Source: Pelagibacteraceae bacterium AG-422-B15
GTDB lineage: Bacteria; Pseudomonadota; Alphaproteobacteria; Pelagibacterales; AG-422-B15
Direction: 5' to 3'
Length of the DNA: 64,000 bases
Assembly: GCA_905182345.1 (NCBI GenBank)
Contig: CAJJBG010000015.1
Span: 39,544 to 103,543, forward strand
Positions 30,537 through 39,764 of this stretch are shown here, piece by piece. The notes under the pieces are model-generated. The model was given only the letters and a program-made list of their open reading frames with translations, was not told the DNA's origin and did not search any database. A program made the translations under genes and the position numbers. How positions within the stretch are numbered: the stretch's first letter is position 1; the number at the start of each line of letters is the position of its first letter.

Positions 30537-32108
30537 TTATTTTTTTATAATTATAGGCAGATTAATTATAAATCTAGAACCACTTAATAAGTTATTTTTA
30601 CTAAGGTTTTCCGCTCTTATATTACCTTTATGAGTCTCAATTATCTGTCGTGCAATATGTAGTCCTAGTCCTGAGTGGGTTGAAGAAAATTCATTACTTG
30701 CATTTCTATATGTGTAAAAGCGATTAAATATGTTTTCTATATTTAGTTCTGTTATACCAGGGCCATTATCACTAATGGCTAACGTTACATAGTTTGATGC
30801 AACACTTAATGTTGTTTCTATGGTTCCTTTATCTACTGAAAACGAAATTGCATTATCATATATATTGTGTATTGCTCGTTTGATAAATTCTTCATGGCCT
30901 CTAACTACGATATTATTATTAATGTTATTATCTTGAATTAGCTTAAAATTTAATTGCTTATGATTAATATCTTTGTATTCGTTAATTATATTTTTTAGCA
31001 AATCTTGAATATTAATTTTTTTATAACGTAGAGATGACATCAGTGCCTCATCTTTCATCATGATTGAATAGTCTGTTATAATTGTCTCTATTCTAGCAAC
31101 ATCATTTTGAATTGCAGATATGAATTTACTTTGATTATTTGTTGCCAAACTACTCATAACTTCAGTAGCCATTTTAATTGAAGTTAGAGGATTTCTAATC
31201 TCATGCATTAGATCAGCTGAATACTCTTCACTTTCAGCAATTTTATCTTTAAGGCTTTCAACTTTTTCACCCAATATTTTAGATAGATCACCAATTTCAT
31301 CTTTCCTTTTATTTAGATTAATAATTTTGTTGGTTGATTTTGACCGTGCTTGAATATTTTTAGCCGAATCTGCCAATTGTTTAATTGGTGAAATTACTAC
31401 TGATAATAAAAATATAGAAAATAATAATAAAGAAAGCATGGAAGCAACAGCAACAAGTCCAATGTAGAATTTACGGCTTGTAATAATCTTACGTATTAAT
31501 CTATTATCTTCATAAGCAATTATATAGATGCTTTTATCATGAATTAAATATGGATTTATAGATATTATTTCAATCTTATCTTCTTGATAATTAATTTCCC
31601 TAGGGTGACTCTGAATAACAAAGTTTTGGCTAGGTCCTCTTTTCGCCTTTTCATATCTTGATACAAAAGATTTATTTTTAATAAATGTTCGTCCCAAGAC
31701 TTCGCTATCTTGTGCATTATTTTCACCTAGGGAAATATAATTCTCATCATCAATTTTTCCAACGGCAACTGTACTTTTGGACCTAAAAGCACCCTTATTT
31801 AGATCATAGCCCTTTGAATCAAATAATATGTTACTTTTATTATCTAATATTAATATTGAGACGTTCTTAATTTCCAACAGTGAATTAATTTCATTAATTC
31901 TCAAGTCTTCTAATATATCTGTAAGATCACCTTCTTCTTGATGAAGATTTAAATAATTATGAATTATTAATGCTTGGTTTTCTATTTGATTTAGTCTTTG
32001 GCCAATTAAATTAGATTCTGCTAACTGTAGGATAAAAAATACAATTCCAACAAGCACAAGTAAGCCAAGGAGATTATATAATAAAAATTTTCTAAAAAGA
32101 GTGTTCAA
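30537..32108 (-). CDS. sensor histidine kinase, ChvG-like
   Basis: HAMP, DLMHEIRNPLTSIKMATEVM, NIYDNAISFS, SDNGPGI, GLGLHIARQI; paired with ChvI-like regulator beside pckA. Confidence 0.88.
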   Translation of the reverse strand: MNTLFRKFLLYNLLGLLVLVGIVFFILQLAESNLIGQRLNQIENQALIIHNYLNLHQEEGDLTDILEDLRINEINSLLEIKNVSILILDNKSNILFDSKGYDLNKGAFRSKSTVAVGKIDDENYISLGENNAQDSEVLGRTFIKNKSFVSRYEKAKRGPSQNFVIQSHPREINYQEDKIEIISINPYLIHDKSIYIIAYEDNRLIRKIITSRKFYIGLVAVASMLSLLLFSIFLLSVVISPIKQLADSAKNIQARSKSTNKIINLNKRKDEIGDLSKILGEKVESLKDKIAESEEYSADLMHEIRNPLTSIKMATEVMSSLATNNQSKFISAIQNDVARIETIITDYSIMMKDEALMSSLRYKKINIQDLLKNIINEYKDINHKQLNFKLIQDNNINNNIVVRGHEEFIKRAIHNIYDNAISFSVDKGTIETTLSVASNYVTLAISDNGPGITELNIENIFNRFYTYRNASNEFSSTHSGLGLHIARQIIETHKGNIRAENLSKNNLLSGSRFIINLPIIIKK

Positions 32109-32136
32109 ATGACTTTATTCTAATAAGAAATTAGAA

Positions 32137-32847
32137 TTATTTCCATTGATATCCTGAGCCATATAATGTGTGAATTGAGTTAAATTCTGGGTCTATTCTC
32201 TTAAACTTCTTTCTAATTCTTTTAACATGGCTATCAATAGTCCTATCATCAACGTCAATTTCATCTTTATATGTTATATCAATTAATCTCTCTCTTGTTT
32301 TTACAATGCCTGGTCTTACAACTAATTCATGAATAATTTTAAATTCTGTAGTTGTTAGAGGGTCTGATAATAATATTTTCTTCCATTCACACTCTTGTCT
32401 TTCAATATCAAGTCTTAAATTTCCATGTTCAATAACCTTGCTATTTTCTTGCTGTTCAGAAATAGTCTGAATTGTTTTTAATGTATTCTTAATAGTTTCA
32501 ATTAAAATTTGTATTGTTAGATTGCCTCCTTTAGTTACATAATTATCAACGCCGTGCATTAAACCTTTTAGTCTATCCACCTCTTTATCTTTGGATGTTA
32601 AAAAAATCACTGGAATTGATAGTTTTTCACGAATCTTTTTGAACAGTTCATACCCATCCATTCTTGGCATCTTGATATCTATTACAGCAATGTCCGGTGG
32701 ATGCTTAAAAAAACTATTAAGTGCAGTTTGTCCGTCACTATATGTGTGAACATTAAAGTCTTCTTTTTTAAGAAGCTCTTCAATTGACATAAGAATGTTG
32801 CGATCATCATCAACCAGAGCTATGAGAGGTTTATTATTTGATTTCAT
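32137..32847 (-). CDS. OmpR-family response regulator, ChvI-like
   Basis: IALVDDDRNILMSI, IDIKMPRMDGYEL, FLTSKD; winged-helix DDRTIDSHVKRIRKKFK. Confidence 0.9.
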   Translation of the reverse strand: MKSNNKPLIALVDDDRNILMSIEELLKKEDFNVHTYSDGQTALNSFFKHPPDIAVIDIKMPRMDGYELFKKIREKLSIPVIFLTSKDKEVDRLKGLMHGVDNYVTKGGNLTIQILIETIKNTLKTIQTISEQQENSKVIEHGNLRLDIERQECEWKKILLSDPLTTTEFKIIHELVVRPGIVKTRERLIDITYKDEIDVDDRTIDSHVKRIRKKFKRIDPEFNSIHTLYGSGYQWK

Positions 32848-33005
32848 AAATATTACTATTTAATTAAATAATGTTTATTTTATGGCATATTTTCAGTCTA
32901 ATTTAGCCACTTTTTAATCTAAATTATTATATCCACATTATTACTTATAAATAATATTTACCTTAACAAAATATTAATAATGTGTTTTATTGACCTTTCA
33001 AAATT

Positions 33006-34583
33006 ATGGAAAATCCAATAAATAATAAAATTCTATCTACAGCCACAGTTAGCAGAAATTTAAGCTCAGATGAACTGTATGATGTTGCATTAAATAAAGG
33101 TGAGGGTAAAGCATCTAAACATGGTGCGCTTGTTGTAAATACAGGAAAAAAAACTGGCCGCTCTGCTAATGACAAATTTTTTGTAAAAGAACCTAATCAC
33201 CAAAATAATATTCATTGGGGTGAAACAAATGTTCCAATCAGTCCAGAGAATTTTGATAAAATTTTAAAAGCATTTGAAGCTTACGCTCAAGAAAAAGAGC
33301 TTTATGTTCACGATTTACTTGGTGGTGCAGATAGAAACTTTTCTCTGCCTGTAACAATAATCACTGAATTTGCCTGGCATGGATTATTTGCTCGACATTT
33401 ATTAGTTCGACCAACTGCAGAAGAGCTAAAAGACTATTCAAGTGAATTTACAATTATTAACTTTCCAAACTTAAAATTAGACCCTTCTACTTATGGAATT
33501 AATAGTGAAACTGTTATTGTAATCAATTTAGATAAAAAGCTTATTTTGATTGGTGGCACTGAATATGCAGGTGAAACAAAAAAATCTGTATTTACTCTCT
33601 TAAACTATTTTTTACCTGAAAGAAATACAATGCCCATGCACTGTTCTGTTAATACAGGTAAAGATGGTGATTCAGCTATATTTTTTGGCCTCTCTGGAAC
33701 TGGAAAAACAACATTAAGTGCAGACCCAAATAGATCTCTTTTAGGAGATGATGAGCATGGATGGTCAGATGATGGATTATTTAATTTTGAGGGTGGTTGC
33801 TATGCAAAATTAATTAAACTATCTGAAGAGGCTGAACCAGAAATATTTGCTACTACACAAATGAAAACTACTGTGATTGAAAACGTTGTTATGTCTAGTG
33901 ATGGTGATTTAGATTTTGATGATAGCTCCATTACCGAGAACACAAGAGGTGCTTATCCATTAGATTTTATTCCCGGAGTTACTATGTCTGGGAAAACAAC
34001 TCATCCAAAAAATATTATAATGCTGACTGCCGATGCGTTTGGAATTTTACCTCCTATATCTAAGCTCACACCAGCTCAGGCGATGTACCATTTCCTATCA
34101 GGGTATACGGCAAAAGTTGCTGGAACTGAAATGGGTTTAGGATCAGAGCCATCAGCTACATTTTCAACATGTTTTGGTGCGCCGTTTATGCCCCGTAATC
34201 CAATTGAGTATGGAAACTTACTTAAGAAAAAGATCTCAGACTTTAAAGTTGATTGTTGGCTAGTAAATACTGGATGGTCAGGTGGAGTCTATGGAGTTGG
34301 CGAAAGAATATCTATAAAAAATACTCGTCGTTTACTAAATGAGGCACTCTCTGGAAATCTTTCAAATGTAGAGATGCGAAAAGATGAAAATTTTGGTTTT
34401 ATAGTCCCCATGACAGTTGATGGTGTTGATTCTTCAATATTAAATCCAAGAAAAACGTGGTCTGATACTTCTGCTTATGATGCACAAGCACATAAACTTA
34501 TTAATATGTTTATTGAAAACTTTAAAAAATTTGAGTCAGATGTTGATGATAATATTAAATTCTCTGGACCAATAGTTAACTAA
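33006..34583 (+). CDS. pckA: phosphoenolpyruvate carboxykinase (ATP)
   Basis: [45 protein letters not shown]. Confidence 0.97.
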   Translation: MENPINNKILSTATVSRNLSSDELYDVALNKGEGKASKHGALVVNTGKKTGRSANDKFFVKEPNHQNNIHWGETNVPISPENFDKILKAFEAYAQEKELYVHDLLGGADRNFSLPVTIITEFAWHGLFARHLLVRPTAEELKDYSSEFTIINFPNLKLDPSTYGINSETVIVINLDKKLILIGGTEYAGETKKSVFTLLNYFLPERNTMPMHCSVNTGKDGDSAIFFGLSGTGKTTLSADPNRSLLGDDEHGWSDDGLFNFEGGCYAKLIKLSEEAEPEIFATTQMKTTVIENVVMSSDGDLDFDDSSITENTRGAYPLDFIPGVTMSGKTTHPKNIIMLTADAFGILPPISKLTPAQAMYHFLSGYTAKVAGTEMGLGSEPSATFSTCFGAPFMPRNPIEYGNLLKKKISDFKVDCWLVNTGWSGGVYGVGERISIKNTRRLLNEALSGNLSNVEMRKDENFGFIVPMTVDGVDSSILNPRKTWSDTSAYDAQAHKLINMFIENFKKFESDVDDNIKFSGPIVN

Positions 34584-35847
34584 TATCTTGATTAACTTTT
34601 AAGAGATCTTCTCTATACCAAATTCCAGCTAAATAATAGCAAATCATAGCTAATAGGCCAAAGCAACCCATTGTTATCATTGTCATTGTTAAAGGTTCCT
34701 GAAAATTGTTAAATACATTATCTGCAAAAAAACCCGTTAAAAACGCTCCTAATGCAATACCAAATATGTTCACACTTAATACCCATAGTCCAATTACTGT
34801 ACCTCTTATTTTAGTAGAAGTTAAATTTTGAATAGTTGAAAATACAGCCCCATAAAAAAAAGAAATGTTGATAGATATAAAAAATAAAGAGGCATAAAAC
34901 CAAATGCTATCTGGAGATACAAATCTGTATAAAATAACTATAGGTGTCATTAATAAATAAGAATAAAATAAAAAATGCATTGGACCACCTTTAAGTTTAT
35001 TACCTATTAAATCAGAAAGGTAGCCTCCAACTATAGTTCCAATAGCACCTCCAACTATAAAATATAATCCAAACATACTATTATATTGCTCAGCAGTGAA
35101 ACCTCTTTCTTGTACGGCCCAGATTGTATCAAAGCTTCCTACGCCAATTGGTATGTTATTAAGTGTTCCAGCTAAAATAACAAAAAATAGAGATTTAGAC
35201 GACGTAACTGCCTTGTAAGTATCTTTCAAGCTATCTATGATTGAAGAGCTTTTTTCTTGATCTTGCTTTCCATCAATTTCACCTCGCTTTGGTTCTGTTA
35301 AAAAATAAATAAATATACTTGCTAGAGCTCCTATTACGCCAAGCCCAATAAATATCTTCCTCCAGCCAAGAATAGGTCCAAGGGTTGCTTGAATTAAAAA
35401 CCCTAACCCAACCCCCAAAGGTATGCCAAGGTAATAAATGCCACCTGCCATGCCACGCTTCTCTTGGGGAAATACATCACTTAGCATCGATATTGAGCTT
35501 GGCGTTAGAGAGGATTCACCTACCCCTATAAATGCTCTAGATACAAATAATAAAACTGCACTTTTTGCCATTCCTGTTAATGCAGTCATTGCACTCCATA
35601 AAAGTAATCCAATTGCTATTATTTTAGTTCTACTTAATCTGTCTCCTAATGCTCCAATAAAAATACTACACGTTGCATAAAAAAATAAAAATACAATACC
35701 ACTGACTAAACCCCATTGAGTATTAGTTAAATTAAAATCTGCTTTTATTTCATTTCCGAATGCAAATAAAATATTTCTATCAATAAAATTGAGTACATTT
35801 AAAAACAGAAATATGAATAAATAAAAGTAAGGTGATTTAGTTTTCAT
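34576..35847 (-). CDS. MFS transporter (spinster-like)
   Basis: 12-[56 protein letters not shown]. Confidence 0.9.
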   Translation of the reverse strand: MKTKSPYFYLFIFLFLNVLNFIDRNILFAFGNEIKADFNLTNTQWGLVSGIVFLFFYATCSIFIGALGDRLSRTKIIAIGLLLWSAMTALTGMAKSAVLLFVSRAFIGVGESSLTPSSISMLSDVFPQEKRGMAGGIYYLGIPLGVGLGFLIQATLGPILGWRKIFIGLGVIGALASIFIYFLTEPKRGEIDGKQDQEKSSSIIDSLKDTYKAVTSSKSLFFVILAGTLNNIPIGVGSFDTIWAVQERGFTAEQYNSMFGLYFIVGGAIGTIVGGYLSDLIGNKLKGGPMHFLFYSYLLMTPIVILYRFVSPDSIWFYASLFFISINISFFYGAVFSTIQNLTSTKIRGTVIGLWVLSVNIFGIALGAFLTGFFADNVFNNFQEPLTMTMITMGCFGLLAMICYYLAGIWYREDLLKVNQDIS

Positions 35848-35872
35848 AAATAATTTAATTTACTATTTTATA

Positions 35873-36646
35873 TTAACTTCTATTAAAATCATCTTCATAT
35901 CTTAGAATATCATCTTCACCAAAGTACGTGCCTGTTTGGATTTCAATAACTTTAAGTACATTGCTAGTATTGTTTTCTAAGCGATGTTTTGCACCTTGTG
36001 GAATATGAATAGTTTCATTTATTTTCTTTATAAAGACTTCTTCATTTAGACTAATAGTTGCCTCGCCCTCTAGTATCATCCAAGTTTCTTGTCTTTGTTT
36101 GTGAGATTGAAGACTTGTTCTTGAGTTTGGTTTAACCAATAGTTCCTTAATTTTATATATTTTTTTTTCATCAAGTATCTTATACGAACCCCAAGGCCTT
36201 TCTTCAGAAGGTGACTTCCACTCTTCTAAGATCCAACTTGAAGAATTTTTCTTATAATCACCACCAACTCCAAAAGAAAATTCAACATTTGCATGATCTT
36301 TAAATGCATCCATTTCCAATATGTTGCCTGAGTTTCTGTCTCCACCATTTGCAAATATAATTTTGTTTTCTGGATACTTTTTTAGTACTTCTCTAATTGC
36401 CCCAGAAGCAGAGTTATCTAGGTCATCAAATGTTACTATTGCATCGACAACTTTAATATTTTTAATTATTTCAGATCTCTCTAATAAAGACATAAATGGC
36501 CGCCCCTTTTTATTGGTTAACCATTCATCTGAGTTAATGCCAACAATAAGCTTATCGCCTAATTTTTTAGCATCTTTAAAATAGGCAATATGCCCTGAGT
36601 GCAAAGGATCGAACCCTCCAGTAACAATTACTATAATTTCAGACAT
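35873..36646 (-). CDS. cytidylyltransferase-like domain fused to mannose-6-phosphate isomerase type II-like cupin
   Basis: N-term VTGGFDPLHSGHIAYFKDAKKLGDKLIVGINSDEW; C-term RPWGSYKIL...SRTSLQSHKQRQETWMILEGEATI...IHIPQGAKHRLEN. Confidence 0.87.
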   Translation of the reverse strand: MSEIIVIVTGGFDPLHSGHIAYFKDAKKLGDKLIVGINSDEWLTNKKGRPFMSLLERSEIIKNIKVVDAIVTFDDLDNSASGAIREVLKKYPENKIIFANGGDRNSGNILEMDAFKDHANVEFSFGVGGDYKKNSSSWILEEWKSPSEERPWGSYKILDEKKIYKIKELLVKPNSRTSLQSHKQRQETWMILEGEATISLNEEVFIKKINETIHIPQGAKHRLENNTSNVLKVIEIQTGTYFGEDDILRYEDDFNRS

Positions 36647-36687
36647 GAAATTATTTTAACCTATTTTTCTTAAATTAATATTAAATA

Positions 36688-39489
36688 TTAATGTGCTTCG
36701 TCCCAATTATCTCCAAAACTTGATTCAACTAATAAAGGAACATCAAGTTTTGCTAATGGATCTAGTGCATTTTCCATCTCCTGCGTGATTAAAGCTAAAT
36801 ATTTATCTATTTTATCTTTTTTTATCTCAAAAATTAGCTCATCATGTACCTGAAGTAGCATTTTGCAGTCTGGGTTATTAGAAATTTTTTTCTCATTAAT
36901 TTTAATCATTGCTCGCTTTATTATGTCTGCTGCTGTTCCTTGAATTGGTGCATTAATAGCAGCTCTTTCTTGAAATGATCTAAATGCAAAATTTTTATCT
37001 TTAATTCGAGGGAAAAAACTTTTTCGACCACAAAGTGTTTCTACGTAACCTTGCTCTCTGCATAAAGATTTAGTCTCTTCCATGTAATCTTTAATCCCAG
37101 GAAATTTTTCAAAATACTTTTTTATAAAATTATTAGCATCATGATTCGAAATAGATAATTGTTTCGCAAGGCCAAATGCTGAAATGCCATAAATTATTCC
37201 AAAGTTTACTTCTTTTGCTCTTCTTCTCAAATCTGGACTTATATCTTTTATTTTTTTACCAAATATTTCTGAAGCTGTTAGTGTGTGTATATCCTCGCCA
37301 TTTTTAAAGGCTTCCTTAAGTGGCTTTATGTCAGCAATGTGTGCAAGCACTCTTAACTCAACCTGACTGTAGTCTGCTGATAAAATCTTATAGCCTTTTT
37401 CAGCAATAAAAGCTTTTCTAATTAGCCTGCCTTCAGTTGAACGGATTGGTATATTTTGAAGGTTTGGATCACTAGAAGATAACCTGCCTGTGCTAGTTGA
37501 TGCCATTGCATAGGAGGTATGAATTCTGCCAGTAGTTTTATTAATATGTGTTTGCAGAGCTTCGGTATATGTATTTTTTAATTTAGAAAGTTGGCGCCAA
37601 GTTATTAAATCTTTAGCAACTTGTTGGCCTTCGAATGCTAGGTCTTCTAAGACCTCAATGCCTGTTGAATATTCACCAGTTTTTGTTTTCTTAGGTGGTG
37701 TAAGTCCTAATTGATTGAACAATACTTCACCAAGTTGTTTAGGTGATGCAATATTAAACTCAGTTTTACAGGCTGTGAAAATTACTTTTTCTAAAATTTT
37801 TATTTTTTTTGAAAATTTATCTGAAAGTGTTTTTAAATAATTTGTATTAACTTTAATACCATTAATTTCCATCTCTAAAATAGACTCAATTAAATTTCTT
37901 TCTAAGTAATTGTATGCACTTAAGTTTTTTTCAACTAACAACTTCTTTCTTAATTTCAAAAATAACTTTAATGTAATTTCAGCATCTTCAGCGGCATATT
38001 TTGTAGCAGTTTCAATGTCTACATAATCAAATGTTATTTGTGATTTACCAACACCAACTACATCTTTAAACTTAATAGTTTCACGGCTAAAATGTATTTT
38101 AGCTAAATCATCCATCCCATGTCTATGGTTGCCTGCATCATTGATGTAGGACATCAGCATTGTATCTTCATAAGAAATGACATTAATTTTATATTTTTTT
38201 AGCACCGCAATATCATATTTAATATTGTGCCCTATCTTAAGTAATGATTTATCATCTAGAATATTTGATAAGTATTTTAAAGCCTCTTTAAAGTCTATTT
38301 GCTCCTTAAGAATATTAGAGTCACTATCTTTGTGAGCTAATGGAATATAATAAGATTCTCTGGTTTCAAAACTTAGAGCAACGCCAACTAAGTTTGCGTC
38401 AATGACATTTAGTGAGTCTGTCTCAAGATCAAAAACAAAATATCCTTTTTGATAAATATTTCTTATAAGCAATTCTAGAGATTTAATATCATTAATGGTT
38501 TTATATACCGTATCTTCATTAAAATCTGATTCTAAAATTATAGCTGCATTAGGATTAATTGTACTTGGGACTTTGACTGCTTTTTTAGTAATTTTAATTT
38601 TTTCTAATTCTGGATTTTTTTTAATTAGTCTTTCTCTTAGTTTAAATAGTTCTAAATCATGTAAAAATGGTAATAACGTGTCATAATTAATATTCTTTAT
38701 TCCAAGACTGTTTAAATCCTCAATCCCACTTACGTCATTTTTTAGAGTTACAAGCTGCTTGCTTATTTTTATTAATTCCACATTCTCAATCAAACTCTCT
38801 CTTCTTTTTTGTTGTTTTATTTGTGACGCTGATTTGAGCAAATTCTCTAGATTATCATACTCATTAATTAGTAGGGCTGCAGTTTTCACTCCTATACCTG
38901 GTGCACCAGGTATATTATCCGCACTGTCCCCGGCTAATGCTTGCACATCAATGACTCTATTTGGTGCAACTCCAAATTTTTCTTTAACCTCATCTATTCC
39001 AATTAATTTATTCTTCATTGTATCAACCAGGTTGATGTTTTTAGAGACAACTTGCATAAGATCTTTATCAGATGAGACAATCGATACATTCCAGTTCTTT
39101 TCAGAGGCTTGTTTTGCATAAGTTGCAATAATGTCATCGGCCTCATATCCAGCTAATTCAACTGAAGGAATCCCAAAAGCTTTTACTGAATCTTTAATTA
39201 TTTTAAATTGCGGAATAAGGTCTTCAGGTGGTTCACCACGATTGGCCTTATAATCACTATAAATATCATTTCGAAAAGTTTTTCGAGCACTGTCAAATAT
39301 AACAGCTAGGTGTGTTGGCTTTGAATTTGCTTTGGTGTCTTCGATTAGTTTAAAAAGCATATTACAAAAACCATTAACAGCCCCTGTAGGCAATCCATCA
39401 CTTTTTCTGTAAAGTGGAGGCAATGCATAATAAGCTCTAAAAATATAGCCTGAACCATCAATTAGAAATAAATGATTTTCTTTTGACAC
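36688..39489 (-). CDS. polA: DNA polymerase I
   Basis: 5'-3' exo, 3'-5' exo (FDLETDSL) and polymerase motifs (SADYSQVELRVLAHI, QVHDELIFE) all present. Confidence 0.98.
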   Translation of the reverse strand: MSKENHLFLIDGSGYIFRAYYALPPLYRKSDGLPTGAVNGFCNMLFKLIEDTKANSKPTHLAVIFDSARKTFRNDIYSDYKANRGEPPEDLIPQFKIIKDSVKAFGIPSVELAGYEADDIIATYAKQASEKNWNVSIVSSDKDLMQVVSKNINLVDTMKNKLIGIDEVKEKFGVAPNRVIDVQALAGDSADNIPGAPGIGVKTAALLINEYDNLENLLKSASQIKQQKRRESLIENVELIKISKQLVTLKNDVSGIEDLNSLGIKNINYDTLLPFLHDLELFKLRERLIKKNPELEKIKITKKAVKVPSTINPNAAIILESDFNEDTVYKTINDIKSLELLIRNIYQKGYFVFDLETDSLNVIDANLVGVALSFETRESYYIPLAHKDSDSNILKEQIDFKEALKYLSNILDDKSLLKIGHNIKYDIAVLKKYKINVISYEDTMLMSYINDAGNHRHGMDDLAKIHFSRETIKFKDVVGVGKSQITFDYVDIETATKYAAEDAEITLKLFLKLRKKLLVEKNLSAYNYLERNLIESILEMEINGIKVNTNYLKTLSDKFSKKIKILEKVIFTACKTEFNIASPKQLGEVLFNQLGLTPPKKTKTGEYSTGIEVLEDLAFEGQQVAKDLITWRQLSKLKNTYTEALQTHINKTTGRIHTSYAMASTSTGRLSSSDPNLQNIPIRSTEGRLIRKAFIAEKGYKILSADYSQVELRVLAHIADIKPLKEAFKNGEDIHTLTASEIFGKKIKDISPDLRRRAKEVNFGIIYGISAFGLAKQLSISNHDANNFIKKYFEKFPGIKDYMEETKSLCREQGYVETLCGRKSFFPRIKDKNFAFRSFQERAAINAPIQGTAADIIKRAMIKINEKKISNNPDCKMLLQVHDELIFEIKKDKIDKYLALITQEMENALDPLAKLDVPLLVESSFGDNWDEAH

Positions 39490-39495
39490 CTTTAA

Positions 39496-39684
39496 TTAAC
39501 TATTTTCTAAGGTAAAAAGTTTACTACAATAAGGGCATCTAATAGTTTTTTCATCGCCCATATCTAAATATACTTTTGGGTGACCTAATGAGCCACCAAT
39601 TCCTGAGCAACTTACTTTTGTTGTATCAACAATTTCATTATTGTCATTATCTTGGATGTTATTTGAAGTATTCATATTAATCAT
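39496..39684 (-). CDS. CHCC-type zinc-finger protein (NDUFS6-like)
   Basis: SCSGIGGSLGHPKVYLDMGDEKTIRCPYCSKLF. Confidence 0.85.
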   Translation of the reverse strand: MINMNTSNNIQDNDNNEIVDTTKVSCSGIGGSLGHPKVYLDMGDEKTIRCPYCSKLFTLENS

Positions 39685-39764
39685 GATACTAGAACTAGCC
39701 TTAAAAAACTATAAAGTATTTTTTTTGTAAGGCTTTATAACAGTAAATAATTCTTAAATATGTA

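Noticed and set aside
32920-32945. DnaA-box-like ATATCCACA upstream of pckA
   Set aside because: Single one-mismatch site with no cluster; expected by chance.
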